From Anaerotignum propionicum (lineage in GTDB: Bacteria; Bacillota; Clostridia; Lachnospirales; Anaerotignaceae), in contig NZ_JANGAD010000001.1 in assembly GCF_024461735.1 (NCBI RefSeq), positions 62,001 through 126,000 on the forward strand: 64,000 nt of DNA, given 5' to 3'. Positions 17,401 through 25,411 of this stretch are shown here, in pieces. The notes under the pieces were generated by a model, which did no database searches, was not told the origin of the DNA, and saw only the letters and a program-made list of their open reading frames with translations. The translations under genes and the position numbers were made by a program. Each line of letters begins with the position of its first letter. Position 1 is the first letter of the stretch.

Positions 17401-18288
17401 TCATTTGGCAACAACAGTTTTCCATAAAAGATAGTTGTTCTCCACAAAAGACTCTACTTTACCTGAATCATAAAGATAGGATAGATAGGAGCGGATGGTG
17501 CTTCCCACTAATACATATTGTCCATAGTCCATAGTGAGGCTGTATTCTTCAAAAATGGAGTTTAGGATAGCTTCAAAAAATTTTGGACTTTGACAAATAG
17601 AAAGCAGCTTTTCTAAAATTTCATTGGATTTTTTTCGGTTTGCCTCAACCAATGGACGAATATCCTCTGTGGGTTCTGCATGGGCAGGGATGTAAAGAGC
17701 CCCCTCTAAGGTTTCCAAGAAATCAAGGGTTTTGAAATAAGCGGTTACATCGTAATTAAAGCTGATATGATATTTATCTAAAATAGTTTCGCTGAAAACA
17801 GAGTCAGCCAAAAAATATATATTATCCGGTGTTTTCACTCCAATCATTTGCCAGAAATGACCACCCAACGGGAAAATCTCCATACCTTCGGGAAGCTGTG
17901 CTTGAGTAATGTCTTGTGCTTTTGATGGTGTTGCCATCAAAAATTTATTTCGCAGCTTTTGGAAGGGATATCCGCCGTATAAAAAAGATGGTTCAAGAAT
18001 AGGATTTTCAATAACAGCGTTTTCCATGGGGGTGGAGTAGACAGGGCACTTTAACCTGTCCTGCAATAGGGTGTTCCCACCAATATGATCGGCGTTGGAA
18101 TGGGTGTTGATGATTCCCTTGAGCTTCCAACCCTGCTGATCTAAGATTTTTTGGATTTTGCGCCCTGCATCTTTATCGTTACCGCTATCAATCAACCAGA
18201 CTTCTTCCGAAGAGGTGCGGTATACTCCAATTTTTGAGGGGCAGTTAATGTAAAAAGTATTTTCTCCAGCTTGCATTAATTCGTACAT
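17401..18288 (-). CDS. MBL-fold metallohydrolase with altered metal motif
   Basis: 295 residues starting MYELMQAGENTFYIN, with AAGGAGG upstream (an in-frame Met 32 codons earlier has none). The core is the metallo-beta-lactamase fold: VWLIDSGNDKDAGRKI, INTHSNADHIGGN, FPLGGHFWQM, ILADSVFS-like and IPAHAEPT. The canonical H-x-H-x-D-H motif reads H-S-N-A-D-H here, so the second histidine ligand is Asn. The remaining ligands (GGH, ADS, AHAE) are present. A C-terminal helical domain of about 90 residues follows. Reaction unknown. Confidence 0.85.
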   Translation of the reverse strand: MYELMQAGENTFYINCPSKIGVYRTSSEEVWLIDSGNDKDAGRKIQKILDQQGWKLKGIINTHSNADHIGGNTLLQDRLKCPVYSTPMENAVIENPILEPSFLYGGYPFQKLRNKFLMATPSKAQDITQAQLPEGMEIFPLGGHFWQMIGVKTPDNIYFLADSVFSETILDKYHISFNYDVTAYFKTLDFLETLEGALYIPAHAEPTEDIRPLVEANRKKSNEILEKLLSICQSPKFFEAILNSIFEEYSLTMDYGQYVLVGSTIRSYLSYLYDSGKVESFVENNYLLWKTVVAK

Positions 18289-18301
18289 ATAGAATGCCTC
18301 C

Positions 18302-18340
18302 TTTTTATAAAAAGCTGTTCCGTTTATCGGAACAGCTTGG
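18302..18340 (-). terminator. Intrinsic terminator downstream of fba
   Basis: AAGCTGTTCCG (18312-18322) and CGGAACAGCTT (18328-18338) form a perfect 11-pair stem with a five-base loop, followed on the minus strand by TTTTTATAAAAA. It ends the aldolase transcript and directly precedes the ribosome site of the MBL gene, so it might also act in that gene's leader. Confidence 0.75.
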
Positions 18341-18517
18341 ATTGCAGACAATGTCATTTTATAAAGCGGACGAATTTGAAACAAATAGGTTCCAAAGATA
18401 ATCCGCAGTATGGGCTTTATCTATTGGAGGAAAAGAAAGAACGATTATACCTCTGTTTTTCCTCTAAATCATTGAATAAAATATAGCAGACATAGTTTTT
18501 CAATGATGTTTGAATTA

Positions 18518-19465
18518 TTAGTCCATAGAATTTGTAGAGCCAATGACATTTTTAATTTTTTCTTCAACCAATTTTTGAATCAATTCTCTAGCATCACCCA
18601 AATAGCCACGAGGGTCAAAAGCGGAAGGATTTTCGCCAAAAGATTTACGGATTGCTGCGGTCATTGCCAAGCGGATGTCTGTATCCATGTTAATTTTGCA
18701 AACTGCCATAGCGGAAGCTTTTCTTAGCATTTCTGCAGGAATGCCTTTGGCACCGGAAATACTTCCACCAAATTTATTGCATGTTTCTACGCTGGTTTCA
18801 TCAACAGAGGATGCACCGTGCAAAACAATAGGGAAATTATGAATGCCTTGTGCTTCTAATTTCTTTGAGATGGATTCCAGACGGTCAAAATCCAGTTTTG
18901 CGTCCCCTTTAAATTTATACGCACCATGGCTTGTGCCGATGGCAATAGCAAGGGAATCTACACCAGTACGCTTTACGAAATCAACTGCCTGATCAGGGTC
19001 TGTGTAGGTAGCATTTGCAGAGTCAACCTTAACGTCGTCCTCAACACCTGCAAGCTTGCCTAATTCTGCTTCAACAACAACCCCTCTTGCATGGGCATAT
19101 TCAACGATTTCTTTTGTCTGTGCCACGTTTTCTTCATATTCTAAGTGAGAACCATCAAACATGACTGAGGTGAAACCATATTCGATGCAGTTCTTGCAAA
19201 CTTGAAAATCAGAACCGTGATCCAGATGCAATGCAATATCTAAGCCTGTTTCTTCAACAGCAGCATCTACCATAGCCTTTAAATATTTAGGATGGGCATA
19301 TTTTAATGCACTTTTGGAAACCTGAAGAATAACAGCTGAATTTTGTGCCTTTGCGGCCTCCACAACCCCTTGAATAATCTCCATATTATTAATATTAAAT
19401 GCGCCAATGGCATAGCCGCCCTGAAAAGCTTTTTCAAACATTTTTTTTGTTGTAACCAACGCCAT
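18518..19465 (-). CDS. fba: Class II fructose-1,6-bisphosphate aldolase
   Basis: 315 residues starting MALVTTKKMFEKAFQGGYAIGAFNINNME, with AGAGGTG nine bases upstream. Class II metal-dependent aldolase features are IALHLDHGSD (Zn-binding His), VMFDGSHLEYEEN, AIAIGTSHGAYKF, VLHGASSV and KINMDTDIR. It cleaves fructose-1,6-bisphosphate to the two triose phosphates in glycolysis and works in reverse in gluconeogenesis. It has its own strong promoter and terminator. Confidence 0.94.
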   Translation of the reverse strand: MALVTTKKMFEKAFQGGYAIGAFNINNMEIIQGVVEAAKAQNSAVILQVSKSALKYAHPKYLKAMVDAAVEETGLDIALHLDHGSDFQVCKNCIEYGFTSVMFDGSHLEYEENVAQTKEIVEYAHARGVVVEAELGKLAGVEDDVKVDSANATYTDPDQAVDFVKRTGVDSLAIAIGTSHGAYKFKGDAKLDFDRLESISKKLEAQGIHNFPIVLHGASSVDETSVETCNKFGGSISGAKGIPAEMLRKASAMAVCKINMDTDIRLAMTAAIRKSFGENPSAFDPRGYLGDARELIQKLVEEKIKNVIGSTNSMD

Positions 19466-19516
19466 TTTATTACACCTCTTTCTTTTTATTTGCAAATCAT
19501 TGTAACCTGTAATAAA

Positions 19517-19545
19517 ATTATAATACGGTACTTGTGTTGTGGCAA
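19517..19545 (-). promoter_or_regulatory. Promoter of fba
   Basis: On the minus strand TTGCCA (complement of 19540-19545), 17 bases, then TATAAT (complement of 19517-19522), about 50 bases before the aldolase start. Confidence 0.75.
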
Positions 19546-19613
19546 GGAAATTTCATTGACAACAACTCCTTTTGGAAAAAAAGCACAACAAATCAAAAGA
19601 AAGGTGATGGGTT

Positions 19614-20063
19614 TTGAAAAATATCTTAGTTTTTTTGAGTGTTTTGGGTTTGGATTTGGGAACCAAAAAATGGGCAGATGTAATGTTGCCACTTGGTAAG
19701 CGAAAAAGAATAGCCAAAAATCTACTATATTTCCAGCACATAAAGAATTCCGGAATGGCATATCATAAGCTTGAAGGAAAGAGAAATATAATTCTTTGGA
19801 TTACAGGCGGTTTGACTGCCGTTTATAGCTTCTTCTTCTTGCGGGCATGCTGTGGCAATGAGGAAGCTAAGCGATATGGTATTCCTTTGGCAATAACCCT
19901 TGGTGGTGCGTATGGAAATTTTTTGGAAAGATGGAAAAAGGGAAGGGTAACAGATTTTATATTGATTGATAAGGGTAAAAATCCACCAATTTTTAATATT
20001 GCCGATGGGGCATTGCTCTTAGGAGCATTTTTAGTGGGAATTATGTCTTTAAAAGATAAATAA
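19614..20063 (+). CDS. Lipoprotein signal peptidase (LspA)-like protein with changed active-site Asp
   Basis: 149 residues with four membrane segments and the signal peptidase II blocks in order: LGLDLGTKKWA, KNSGMAYH, GGAYGNFLERWKKGRVTDFI and IFNIADGALLLGAF. In LspA the third block reads G-N-x-x-D-R with a catalytic Asp; here it is Glu (about residue 106). The second catalytic Asp (FNIAD) and the two Asn are kept. It starts with TTG behind AAAGGTG. It may be a specialised or inactive paralogue rather than the housekeeping LspA. The gene is isolated. Confidence 0.8.
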   Translation: MKNILVFLSVLGLDLGTKKWADVMLPLGKRKRIAKNLLYFQHIKNSGMAYHKLEGKRNIILWITGGLTAVYSFFFLRACCGNEEAKRYGIPLAITLGGAYGNFLERWKKGRVTDFILIDKGKNPPIFNIADGALLLGAFLVGIMSLKDK

Positions 20064-20083
20064 AATATGTAGAAGATTCCCTA

Positions 20084-20112
20084 TTGATGAATGACAGATT
20101 ACGTTGTATAAT
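20084..20112 (+). promoter_or_regulatory. Promoter of 6S RNA
   Basis: TTGATG (20084-20089), 17-base spacer, TATAAT (20107-20112), about ten bases before the 6S RNA start. Confidence 0.8.
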
Positions 20113-20118
20113 GTAAAT

Positions 20119-20310
20119 ACAAAATCCTGAAGTGTTCGAGAGCTTACTATATTTGAACCTACAATACTGACTCGGGATTCCTATATGCAGAAGTTATGTC
20201 AGGCCCCAAGATAATTCCCTTTGGGCAGGGGAAGGCAGAGACTTTGGCTGCGGTTACCCACCTGGCTTAGGCTAGGTGTCAAGCGGTAAGAACGGCACTT
20301 CGGGATATTT
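20119..20310 (+). ncRNA. ssrS: 6S RNA
   Basis: The ends are complementary and match the conserved 6S closing stem: ATCCTGAAGTGTTCG near 20124 and ACGGCACTTCGGGAT near 20292. The 5' part resembles the conserved CTGAGATGTTCG of other 6S RNAs. The middle is a long interrupted hairpin with an open central bubble. About 190 nt is the usual size. 6S RNA mimics an open promoter and sequesters sigma-A RNA polymerase in stationary phase. A consensus promoter precedes it and a terminator follows. Confidence 0.85.
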
Positions 20311-20337
20311 TTCCGAAGAATTTAAGAATCATTATTT

Positions 20338-20371
20338 GCTAAGTTTCCTAAAGGTTACTTAGCTTTTTTTG
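20338..20371 (+). terminator. Terminator after 6S RNA
   Basis: GCTAAGT (20338-20344) pairs with ACTTAGC (20357-20363), followed by a run of seven T. Confidence 0.8.
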
Positions 20372-20471
20372 TGTCAAGTATATTGTAATTAATTCTCCAG
20401 TTGAAACTTAGAATGTTTGATTATCTGCTAAAAATTGTTGGCTGATGGCATTCTTATAGAATGTGGCAATA

Positions 20472-20512
20472 AAAACCCCGTATCAGAGGTCTCTCCAATA
20501 CGGGGTAGGTTT
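20472..20512 (-). terminator. Terminator of ridA
   Basis: ACCCCGTAT and ATACGGGGT form a perfect nine-pair stem; on the minus strand it is followed by TTTTTATT, 75-110 bases beyond the ridA stop. Confidence 0.75.
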
Positions 20513-20587
20513 TATGGTTTTCTAAAATACTCTTTATTTATATAGTAGAAAAGCAAATTGACTTATACATTTACATCAGAGCATGAA

Positions 20588-20965
20588 TTACTTTAACAAT
20601 GCAATTACTTCAACTTCGCACAAAACATTTTTAGGAAGGGTTTTCACTGCAACGCAAGAACGAGCTGGTTTACTTGTAAAATATTTACCATAAATTTCGT
20701 TGAAGGCTGCAAAATCCCCCATATCTGCTAAGAAACATGTTGTTTTAATAGAATCAGCAAAGGTTAAGCCGTTTGCTTCCAGCACTGCACTGAGGTTTTT
20801 CATTACCTGTTCTGTCTGCGCTTCAATTGTAGTTGCAACGACATCACCAACAGCGGGGTCAATGGCAATCTGGCCACTTGTAAAAAGGAAACCATTTGCA
20901 GAAATAGCCTGAGAATAAGGGCCGATTGCTGCGGGTGCTTTGTCTGTGCTTGTAACTTTAATCAT
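20588..20965 (-). CDS. ridA: RidA (reactive intermediate/imine deaminase)
   Basis: 125 residues: APAAIGPYSQAISANGFLFTSGQIAIDP at the start and SCVAVKTLPKNVLCEVEVIALL at the end are hallmark RidA/YjgF sequences, including the conserved Arg in PARSCV. It hydrolyses enamine/imine intermediates released by PLP enzymes. Several PLP enzymes occur in this window (methionine gamma-lyase, HisC). GGAGG lies upstream of the ATG. Monocistronic. Confidence 0.95.
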   Translation of the reverse strand: MIKVTSTDKAPAAIGPYSQAISANGFLFTSGQIAIDPAVGDVVATTIEAQTEQVMKNLSAVLEANGLTFADSIKTTCFLADMGDFAAFNEIYGKYFTSKPARSCVAVKTLPKNVLCEVEVIALLK

Positions 20966-21255
20966 AATTTATACCTCCAAATTTTTTAGTTTTATGGGTT
21001 CAGAGGGCTTTGATAAAGCCCCGCGGGATTACGTAAAATTGATGTCTCCCTTAACCGCTATTACGTATAGCTATATTTTATATCAAAGACATTTTCTCGT
21101 CAATGTGTTTTTATCACATACATTTAGTTTGTACATTTTTTGAATTTGTATAATTTTATGTTTCCTTTTTTTAAAACTTCGGGTAAAATAAAAATAATGC
21201 GTATTTTTATTGGAAAGAATATGAATCAACAACGGATAGAAAGGAATTTACAGAA

Positions 21256-22848
21256 ATGAGTATTTTGGAAGAAATCCAAAGAAGGCGGATTTTCGGGATT
21301 ATTTCTCACCCTGATGCCGGAAAAACAACATTAACGGAAAAGCTTTTGCTTCACGGCGGAGCAATACGTGAGGCAGGTACTGTAAAGGCAAGAAGAAATG
21401 CAAAATTTGCAAAAAGCGATTGGATGGAGATTGAAAAACAGCGTGGTATTTCCGTTACTTCTTCCGTAATGCAGTTTGAATACAATGGAAAGGTCGTATC
21501 TATTATGGATACACCTGGCCATAATGATTTTGGTGAGGATACCTATCGGATCCTAACCTCTGTTGACAGTGCAGTTATGGTAATTGATGCGGCAAAAGGT
21601 GTGGAGGCTCAAACTGTGAAGCTGTTTAAGGTTTGCAGTATGCGCCAGATTCCTATTTTTACGTTTATTAATAAGTTGGATCGTCAATCCAAGGATCCTT
21701 TGGAGTGCATGGCGGATTTAGAGGATGCTTTAGGTTTACCTTCAACGGCTGTGACTTGGCCCATCGGCAATGGCCTTACCTTTGAAGGAATTTATGATAG
21801 ATTGGAAAATAAGGTTTTTCTGTATCGTAAACAAAATGGCGTGGTTGACCTTGGACCTCAGGGGGTTTTTGGAAGTGCGCTGGATGGCATTATATCTCAA
21901 GCAAATTTAGATATTTTGCGAGATGAAATGGAGCTTTTGGATGGAGCAGGCAATTCTTTTGATTTGCAGGCGATTATGGAAGGAAAGCTTTCTCCGGTAT
22001 TTTTTGGGTCTGCGCTAGCAGATTTTGGTATTACGCCATTTTTGGAGCATTTCTTGCAATGGGCACCAGCTCCTGGGGTCAGAAAAACAACAAAAGGAGA
22101 AGTGAAGCCTACTGACGAATTTTTCAGTGGTTTTATTTTCAAGATTCAGGCAAATATGAACCCTGCCCATCGAGATAGACTGGCATTTTTGCGTATTTGC
22201 TCGGGAACCTTTACAAGAGGGATGACAGTGACCTTATCCAGAACGGGTAAGCAGATGAAGCTGAGTCAATCTACACAGCTGATGGCCAATGAACGGGAAA
22301 CCGTGGAGACCGCTGTTGTAGGGGATATTATCGGTATTTATGACAGTGGAAATTATCAGATTGGTGATACGTTGACCGATACAAAGGAAAAGCTGTTTTT
22401 TGAACCATTGCCGACGTTCCCTCCAGAATTATTTATGCGTGTTCACCCTGTCAACTCCTTGAAGGCGAAGCAATTCCAAAAAGGGGTGCAGCAGCTGGCA
22501 CAAGAAGGTGCAATTCAGGTTTATCGTAATGATTTTAATGATATTATTTTAGGTGCAGTTGGTCAGTTGCAGTTTGAGGTTTTTGAATACCGCCTCAATA
22601 ATGAGTACAACTCCGAGATACGCATGGAATCATTGGATTATAGTGTTGCTCGGTGGGTAAATCCAGCAACAGTTGGCGATATTCGAGACTACTTGGTGGC
22701 TAGAAGCACATTGGTTTATGACCGTTTTGAACGACCCATTTTGCTTTTCGCAAATCAATACACTTTGAATAATTTTATGCAGAAAAATCCTGATATTGAG
22801 CTTTGGGAGGCTTTTCATCTGGATGATAGTGAATACCAAGAAGTTTAA
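21256..22848 (+). CDS. prfC: Peptide chain release factor 3
   Basis: 530 residues. G1 SHPDAGKTTLTEKLL, the RF3-typical KARRNAKFAKSDWMEIEKQRGISVTSS switch region, DTPGHNDF (G3) and NKLD (G4) identify a translational GTPase of the RF3 class; the last 140 residues (LFMRVHPVNSLKAKQFQKG...GQLQFEVFEYRL) are RF3-specific. It recycles RF1/RF2 after termination. It is monocistronic with its own terminator. Confidence 0.95.
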   Translation: MSILEEIQRRRIFGIISHPDAGKTTLTEKLLLHGGAIREAGTVKARRNAKFAKSDWMEIEKQRGISVTSSVMQFEYNGKVVSIMDTPGHNDFGEDTYRILTSVDSAVMVIDAAKGVEAQTVKLFKVCSMRQIPIFTFINKLDRQSKDPLECMADLEDALGLPSTAVTWPIGNGLTFEGIYDRLENKVFLYRKQNGVVDLGPQGVFGSALDGIISQANLDILRDEMELLDGAGNSFDLQAIMEGKLSPVFFGSALADFGITPFLEHFLQWAPAPGVRKTTKGEVKPTDEFFSGFIFKIQANMNPAHRDRLAFLRICSGTFTRGMTVTLSRTGKQMKLSQSTQLMANERETVETAVVGDIIGIYDSGNYQIGDTLTDTKEKLFFEPLPTFPPELFMRVHPVNSLKAKQFQKGVQQLAQEGAIQVYRNDFNDIILGAVGQLQFEVFEYRLNNEYNSEIRMESLDYSVARWVNPATVGDIRDYLVARSTLVYDRFERPILLFANQYTLNNFMQKNPDIELWEAFHLDDSEYQEV

Positions 22849-22853
22849 TTTTT

Positions 22854-22886
22854 AGGGCGGACTCAAAAGGGTTCGCCTTTTTTTAA
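22854..22886 (+). terminator. Terminator of prfC
   Basis: GGCGGACTC, a short AAAA loop and GGGTTCGCC form an imperfect stem followed by seven T. Confidence 0.8.
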
Positions 22887-23181
22887 CGAATGAAAATTGG
22901 TGATTTACTATAGGTCAATGTGTTATTTGCGAAAAAGGTTTAAAAGGCTTTACTAAAGTTATAATATTTGTTTTTTGCAAATGAAAAGGTTAAAAAGTGA
23001 ATTGCAGGTTTCACATTTAGGAATGCATTGTGGGGCACCAAAGATAGTAGAAAGTGAAATAAAAATTGTATTTGGTAGGAACAAAGAGGTGTTAATACCG
23101 TCTAAACAATTTTATTATTCTACTGGAAATAATTTTCTTAGTAAAAAGACATAGAAAAAGGGATATTTCAAAAAAATGCTT
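22887..23181. other. Intergenic region between prfC and sigma factor gene
   Basis: About 300 AT-rich bases. An open frame of 57 codons from 22981 has no ribosome site and is not called. Nothing else was recognised. Confidence 0.5.
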
Positions 23182-23210
23182 TTGATTCTCTTTGCAATCT
23201 ATATTATGAT
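23182..23210 (+). promoter_or_regulatory. Promoter of the sigma/anti-sigma operon
   Basis: TTGATT (23182-23187), 17-base spacer and TATGAT (23205-23210), about 38 bases before the start codon. It is a sigma-A-type promoter; no TGAAAC/CGTA-type ECF promoter was seen. Confidence 0.6.
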
Positions 23211-23247
23211 GGTTGTATAGAAAAAAATGAAATGGGGGTGATCCAAA

Positions 23248-23889
23248 ATGGCGATAGAGGCTTCCGCGGAACAGGGGACGAAACTGCTTATTTCCAGAGC
23301 AAAGCAAGGGGATATGGCTGCATTTGAACTGCTGGTGGAACAGCATGAAAAAATTGTTTATAATGTTACGCTCAGAATGATGAACCATAGTGAGGATGCA
23401 AAAGATATCTCTCAGGAGGTATGGATAAAGGCATATCGCAGTATAGAAAATTTTGATGAACGCTCTGCTTTTTCCACTTGGATCTATCGAATTGCGGTGA
23501 ATACCTGCATTGATGAAATGAGAAAACGAAAAGGGAAGCAATGTTTTTCTTTAGATAATGAGCTTGAGGATGATGAGGGAAGCTGGAAACAAGAGGTTGC
23601 AGATAACAGCGACACCCCGGAAGAAAGCTTGATGCGCAAAGAAATGAAAAACGAAATTGTGACGGCGTTAGAAGCAATCTCAGAAGATTATAAAACTGTA
23701 TTCGTTTTAAGGGATATGCAAGGGCTTTCCTATGAGGAAATTGCCGATATTACAGGCTTGGCATTGGGAACAGTGAAATCTCGAATTTCAAGAGCCAGAA
23801 ATCATTTAAAAGAAGAAATCTTAAATATTTGGGAACGAAACGGCAGGAAACCTCGTCATAAGAATAGAAAGGAGGGAAGCAATCCATGA
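23248..23889 (+). CDS. ECF RNA polymerase sigma factor
   Basis: 213 residues. Region 2 is DMAAFELLVEQHEKIVYNVTLRMMNHSEDAKDISQEVWIKAYRS with the FSTWIYRIAVNTCIDEMRKRK core-binding/-10 part, and region 4 is FVLRDMQGLSYEEIADITGLALGTVKSRISRARNHLK. This is the SigW/RpoE-like ECF group. It overlaps by four bases the anti-sigma gene that follows, so the two are translationally coupled. It is probably released by an envelope signal. Confidence 0.93.
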   Translation: MAIEASAEQGTKLLISRAKQGDMAAFELLVEQHEKIVYNVTLRMMNHSEDAKDISQEVWIKAYRSIENFDERSAFSTWIYRIAVNTCIDEMRKRKGKQCFSLDNELEDDEGSWKQEVADNSDTPEESLMRKEMKNEIVTALEAISEDYKTVFVLRDMQGLSYEEIADITGLALGTVKSRISRARNHLKEEILNIWERNGRKPRHKNRKEGSNP

Positions 23890-24956
23890 GCTGCGAAAAA
23901 TGCAGGGAATTGTTGTGGGAGTATTTGGCACAGGAATTAACGAAGGAAGAGACAGAATTTGTAGCATCACATCTGAATGAATGTGGGGACTGTCGGGAAG
24001 AAGCAAAGCAGCTAGAAAAGATTATGGATTCCATAAAAAGCCTTCCAGAGGAGGAACTGCCCCAAGGGTATCATGACGAACTGATGGGAAAGTTGGCTGC
24101 GGAGGGTAAGGTTGTAGCTTTAACCCCTCAGAAAAAGCCTAAATATAAATGGAAACAATTCGGATTGATTGCAGCAGGAGTTCTTCTGGTTGCTGCTTTC
24201 GGTGGTACACAAGGAATTTTGAATATGCGTGGGCAAAAGGATATTGCACAGAAAATGGCCGTAGACAGTGAATGGAATCATCAGGATGATTTTGTTGGGT
24301 CACAAAATGCAGACGTACCAGAAGCTGATTTGAAAATAATGCAGGCAGATGAAACAGCACCTGAAATGAGAATGGCGAAACAAGCAGAAGATACTTCGCC
24401 TGAAATGCAAATGGCGAAACAGGCAAAAGGTAATGAGACTGAAAAGCAAATGACAAAACAGGTAGAAAGCAATGTGCCTGAAACCCAAAATAACCAACAG
24501 GTAGAAGAAAAGATAGCAGTGCAAGAACCTCTAACCAAAGAGGAACAGAGTGGTGGGGAAAACACACAGCTGGAACAGCCCAAGCTGTCCGGTATTCTGA
24601 AGGCAGAGGCTTCTGTGGATGAAATGTCTGATGAGGTAAGCCCTCAGCTAGCTCGGACAGAGGCAAGAGGAATGTTAATTGCCGAAAATGATGAGACCCC
24701 TCAAGTCGTTCAGCAGGTTATCCTGACTGTGGAAAATAAAGAGGGCATGTTGAATAAAATAAGAGATTTGGGGACCTCTCTTGGAGGATATGAGGGAGAG
24801 AATACCTTAGCAGATAGCATAAAAATATTTGTACCATCAAACAAAACAAAGGAATTCATGGACGGATTAAAGGCATTGGGACAAACTCGTTCTATGGAAG
24901 AACCTTCTCAAAATACAGAATTCATACTTTTTGAAGTGACTGTTGAGACAAAGTGA
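23886..24956 (+). CDS. Membrane anti-sigma factor with zinc finger and repeat linker
   Basis: 356 residues. The N-terminus is an anti-sigma zinc finger (CEKCRELLWEYL...HLNECGDC, with the H-x3-C-x2-C motif). A single membrane segment lies at about residues 90-107 (FGLIAAGVLLVAAFGG). The outside part starts with an imperfect tandem repeat of about 14 residues (APEMRMAKQAEDT, SPEMQMAKQAKGN, EKQMTKQVESN, PETQNNQQVEEK; about 155-215). The last 85 residues (QQVILTVENKEGML...ILFEVTVETK) resemble the outer part of DUF4349-like proteins. It should hold the cognate sigma factor at the membrane. Confidence 0.88.
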   Translation: MSCEKCRELLWEYLAQELTKEETEFVASHLNECGDCREEAKQLEKIMDSIKSLPEEELPQGYHDELMGKLAAEGKVVALTPQKKPKYKWKQFGLIAAGVLLVAAFGGTQGILNMRGQKDIAQKMAVDSEWNHQDDFVGSQNADVPEADLKIMQADETAPEMRMAKQAEDTSPEMQMAKQAKGNETEKQMTKQVESNVPETQNNQQVEEKIAVQEPLTKEEQSGGENTQLEQPKLSGILKAEASVDEMSDEVSPQLARTEARGMLIAENDETPQVVQQVILTVENKEGMLNKIRDLGTSLGGYEGENTLADSIKIFVPSNKTKEFMDGLKALGQTRSMEEPSQNTEFILFEVTVETK

Positions 24957-24957
24957 A

Positions 24958-24998
24958 AATAAGCGCTTTTTTCTAATATAGGAAGAAGCGTTTTTTTG
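24958..24998 (+). terminator. Terminator after anti-sigma gene
   Basis: AGCGCTTTTTTC and GGAAGAAGCGT form an imperfect stem followed by seven T. Confidence 0.6.
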
Positions 24999-25338
24999 TT
25001 GCTAATATTCTGACATTACATTTTTCTATTGGTAAAAATACTCTTTTTTAGGTACCTCAATGAAGCTCCTTCATTTTCCAATGATCATATCTATCGTAAG
25101 AATACATCTCCCATTTGGGTTCTGATACCTAATATCCGGATTTGTTTTCTTCAATCTAATCACTTCTGAAGGCGGCTAATCAAAATTTCATGCTTTGTTA
25201 CATTTCATAAAAATAGTAAACATGTCTTTTCTTAGTTATAACCATAAATAGTATACCAAATTGGTAATTAGAAACCCATATATATCAATTTGTATAAAAA
25301 AATGGAGAGATAAAAAGGTCTTTCAGCAAAGGTGATAA
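24999..25338. other. Intergenic region upstream of the his operon
   Basis: About 340 AT-rich bases with no gene. No his leader peptide or T-box core sequence (GGTGG-ACCGCG) was found. The promoter and a dyad lie just downstream and are listed separately. Confidence 0.5.
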
Positions 25339-25382
25339 ACTTTAGTGTTCTACTTGACTAAAGTGGTAAACTGATATAAGAT
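25339..25382 (+). promoter_or_regulatory. his operon promoter with overlapping dyad (candidate operator)
   Basis: TTGACT (25354-25359), 17-base spacer, TAAGAT (25377-25382). The perfect inverted repeat ACTTTAGT (25339-25346) and ACTAAAGT (25357-25364) straddles the -35 box, a good position for a repressor. No regulator gene lies nearby. Confidence 0.6.
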
Positions 25383-25411
25383 TAAAGTAAATTGACATAC
25401 GGAGGTGCAAC

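Noticed and set aside
22981..23154. A 57-codon frame between prfC and the sigma gene
   Set aside because: No ribosome site, AT-rich composition, no recognisable motif.
24999..25411. Histidine T-box or attenuator before hisZ
   Set aside because: No T-box core and no leader peptide with histidine codons followed by a terminator.
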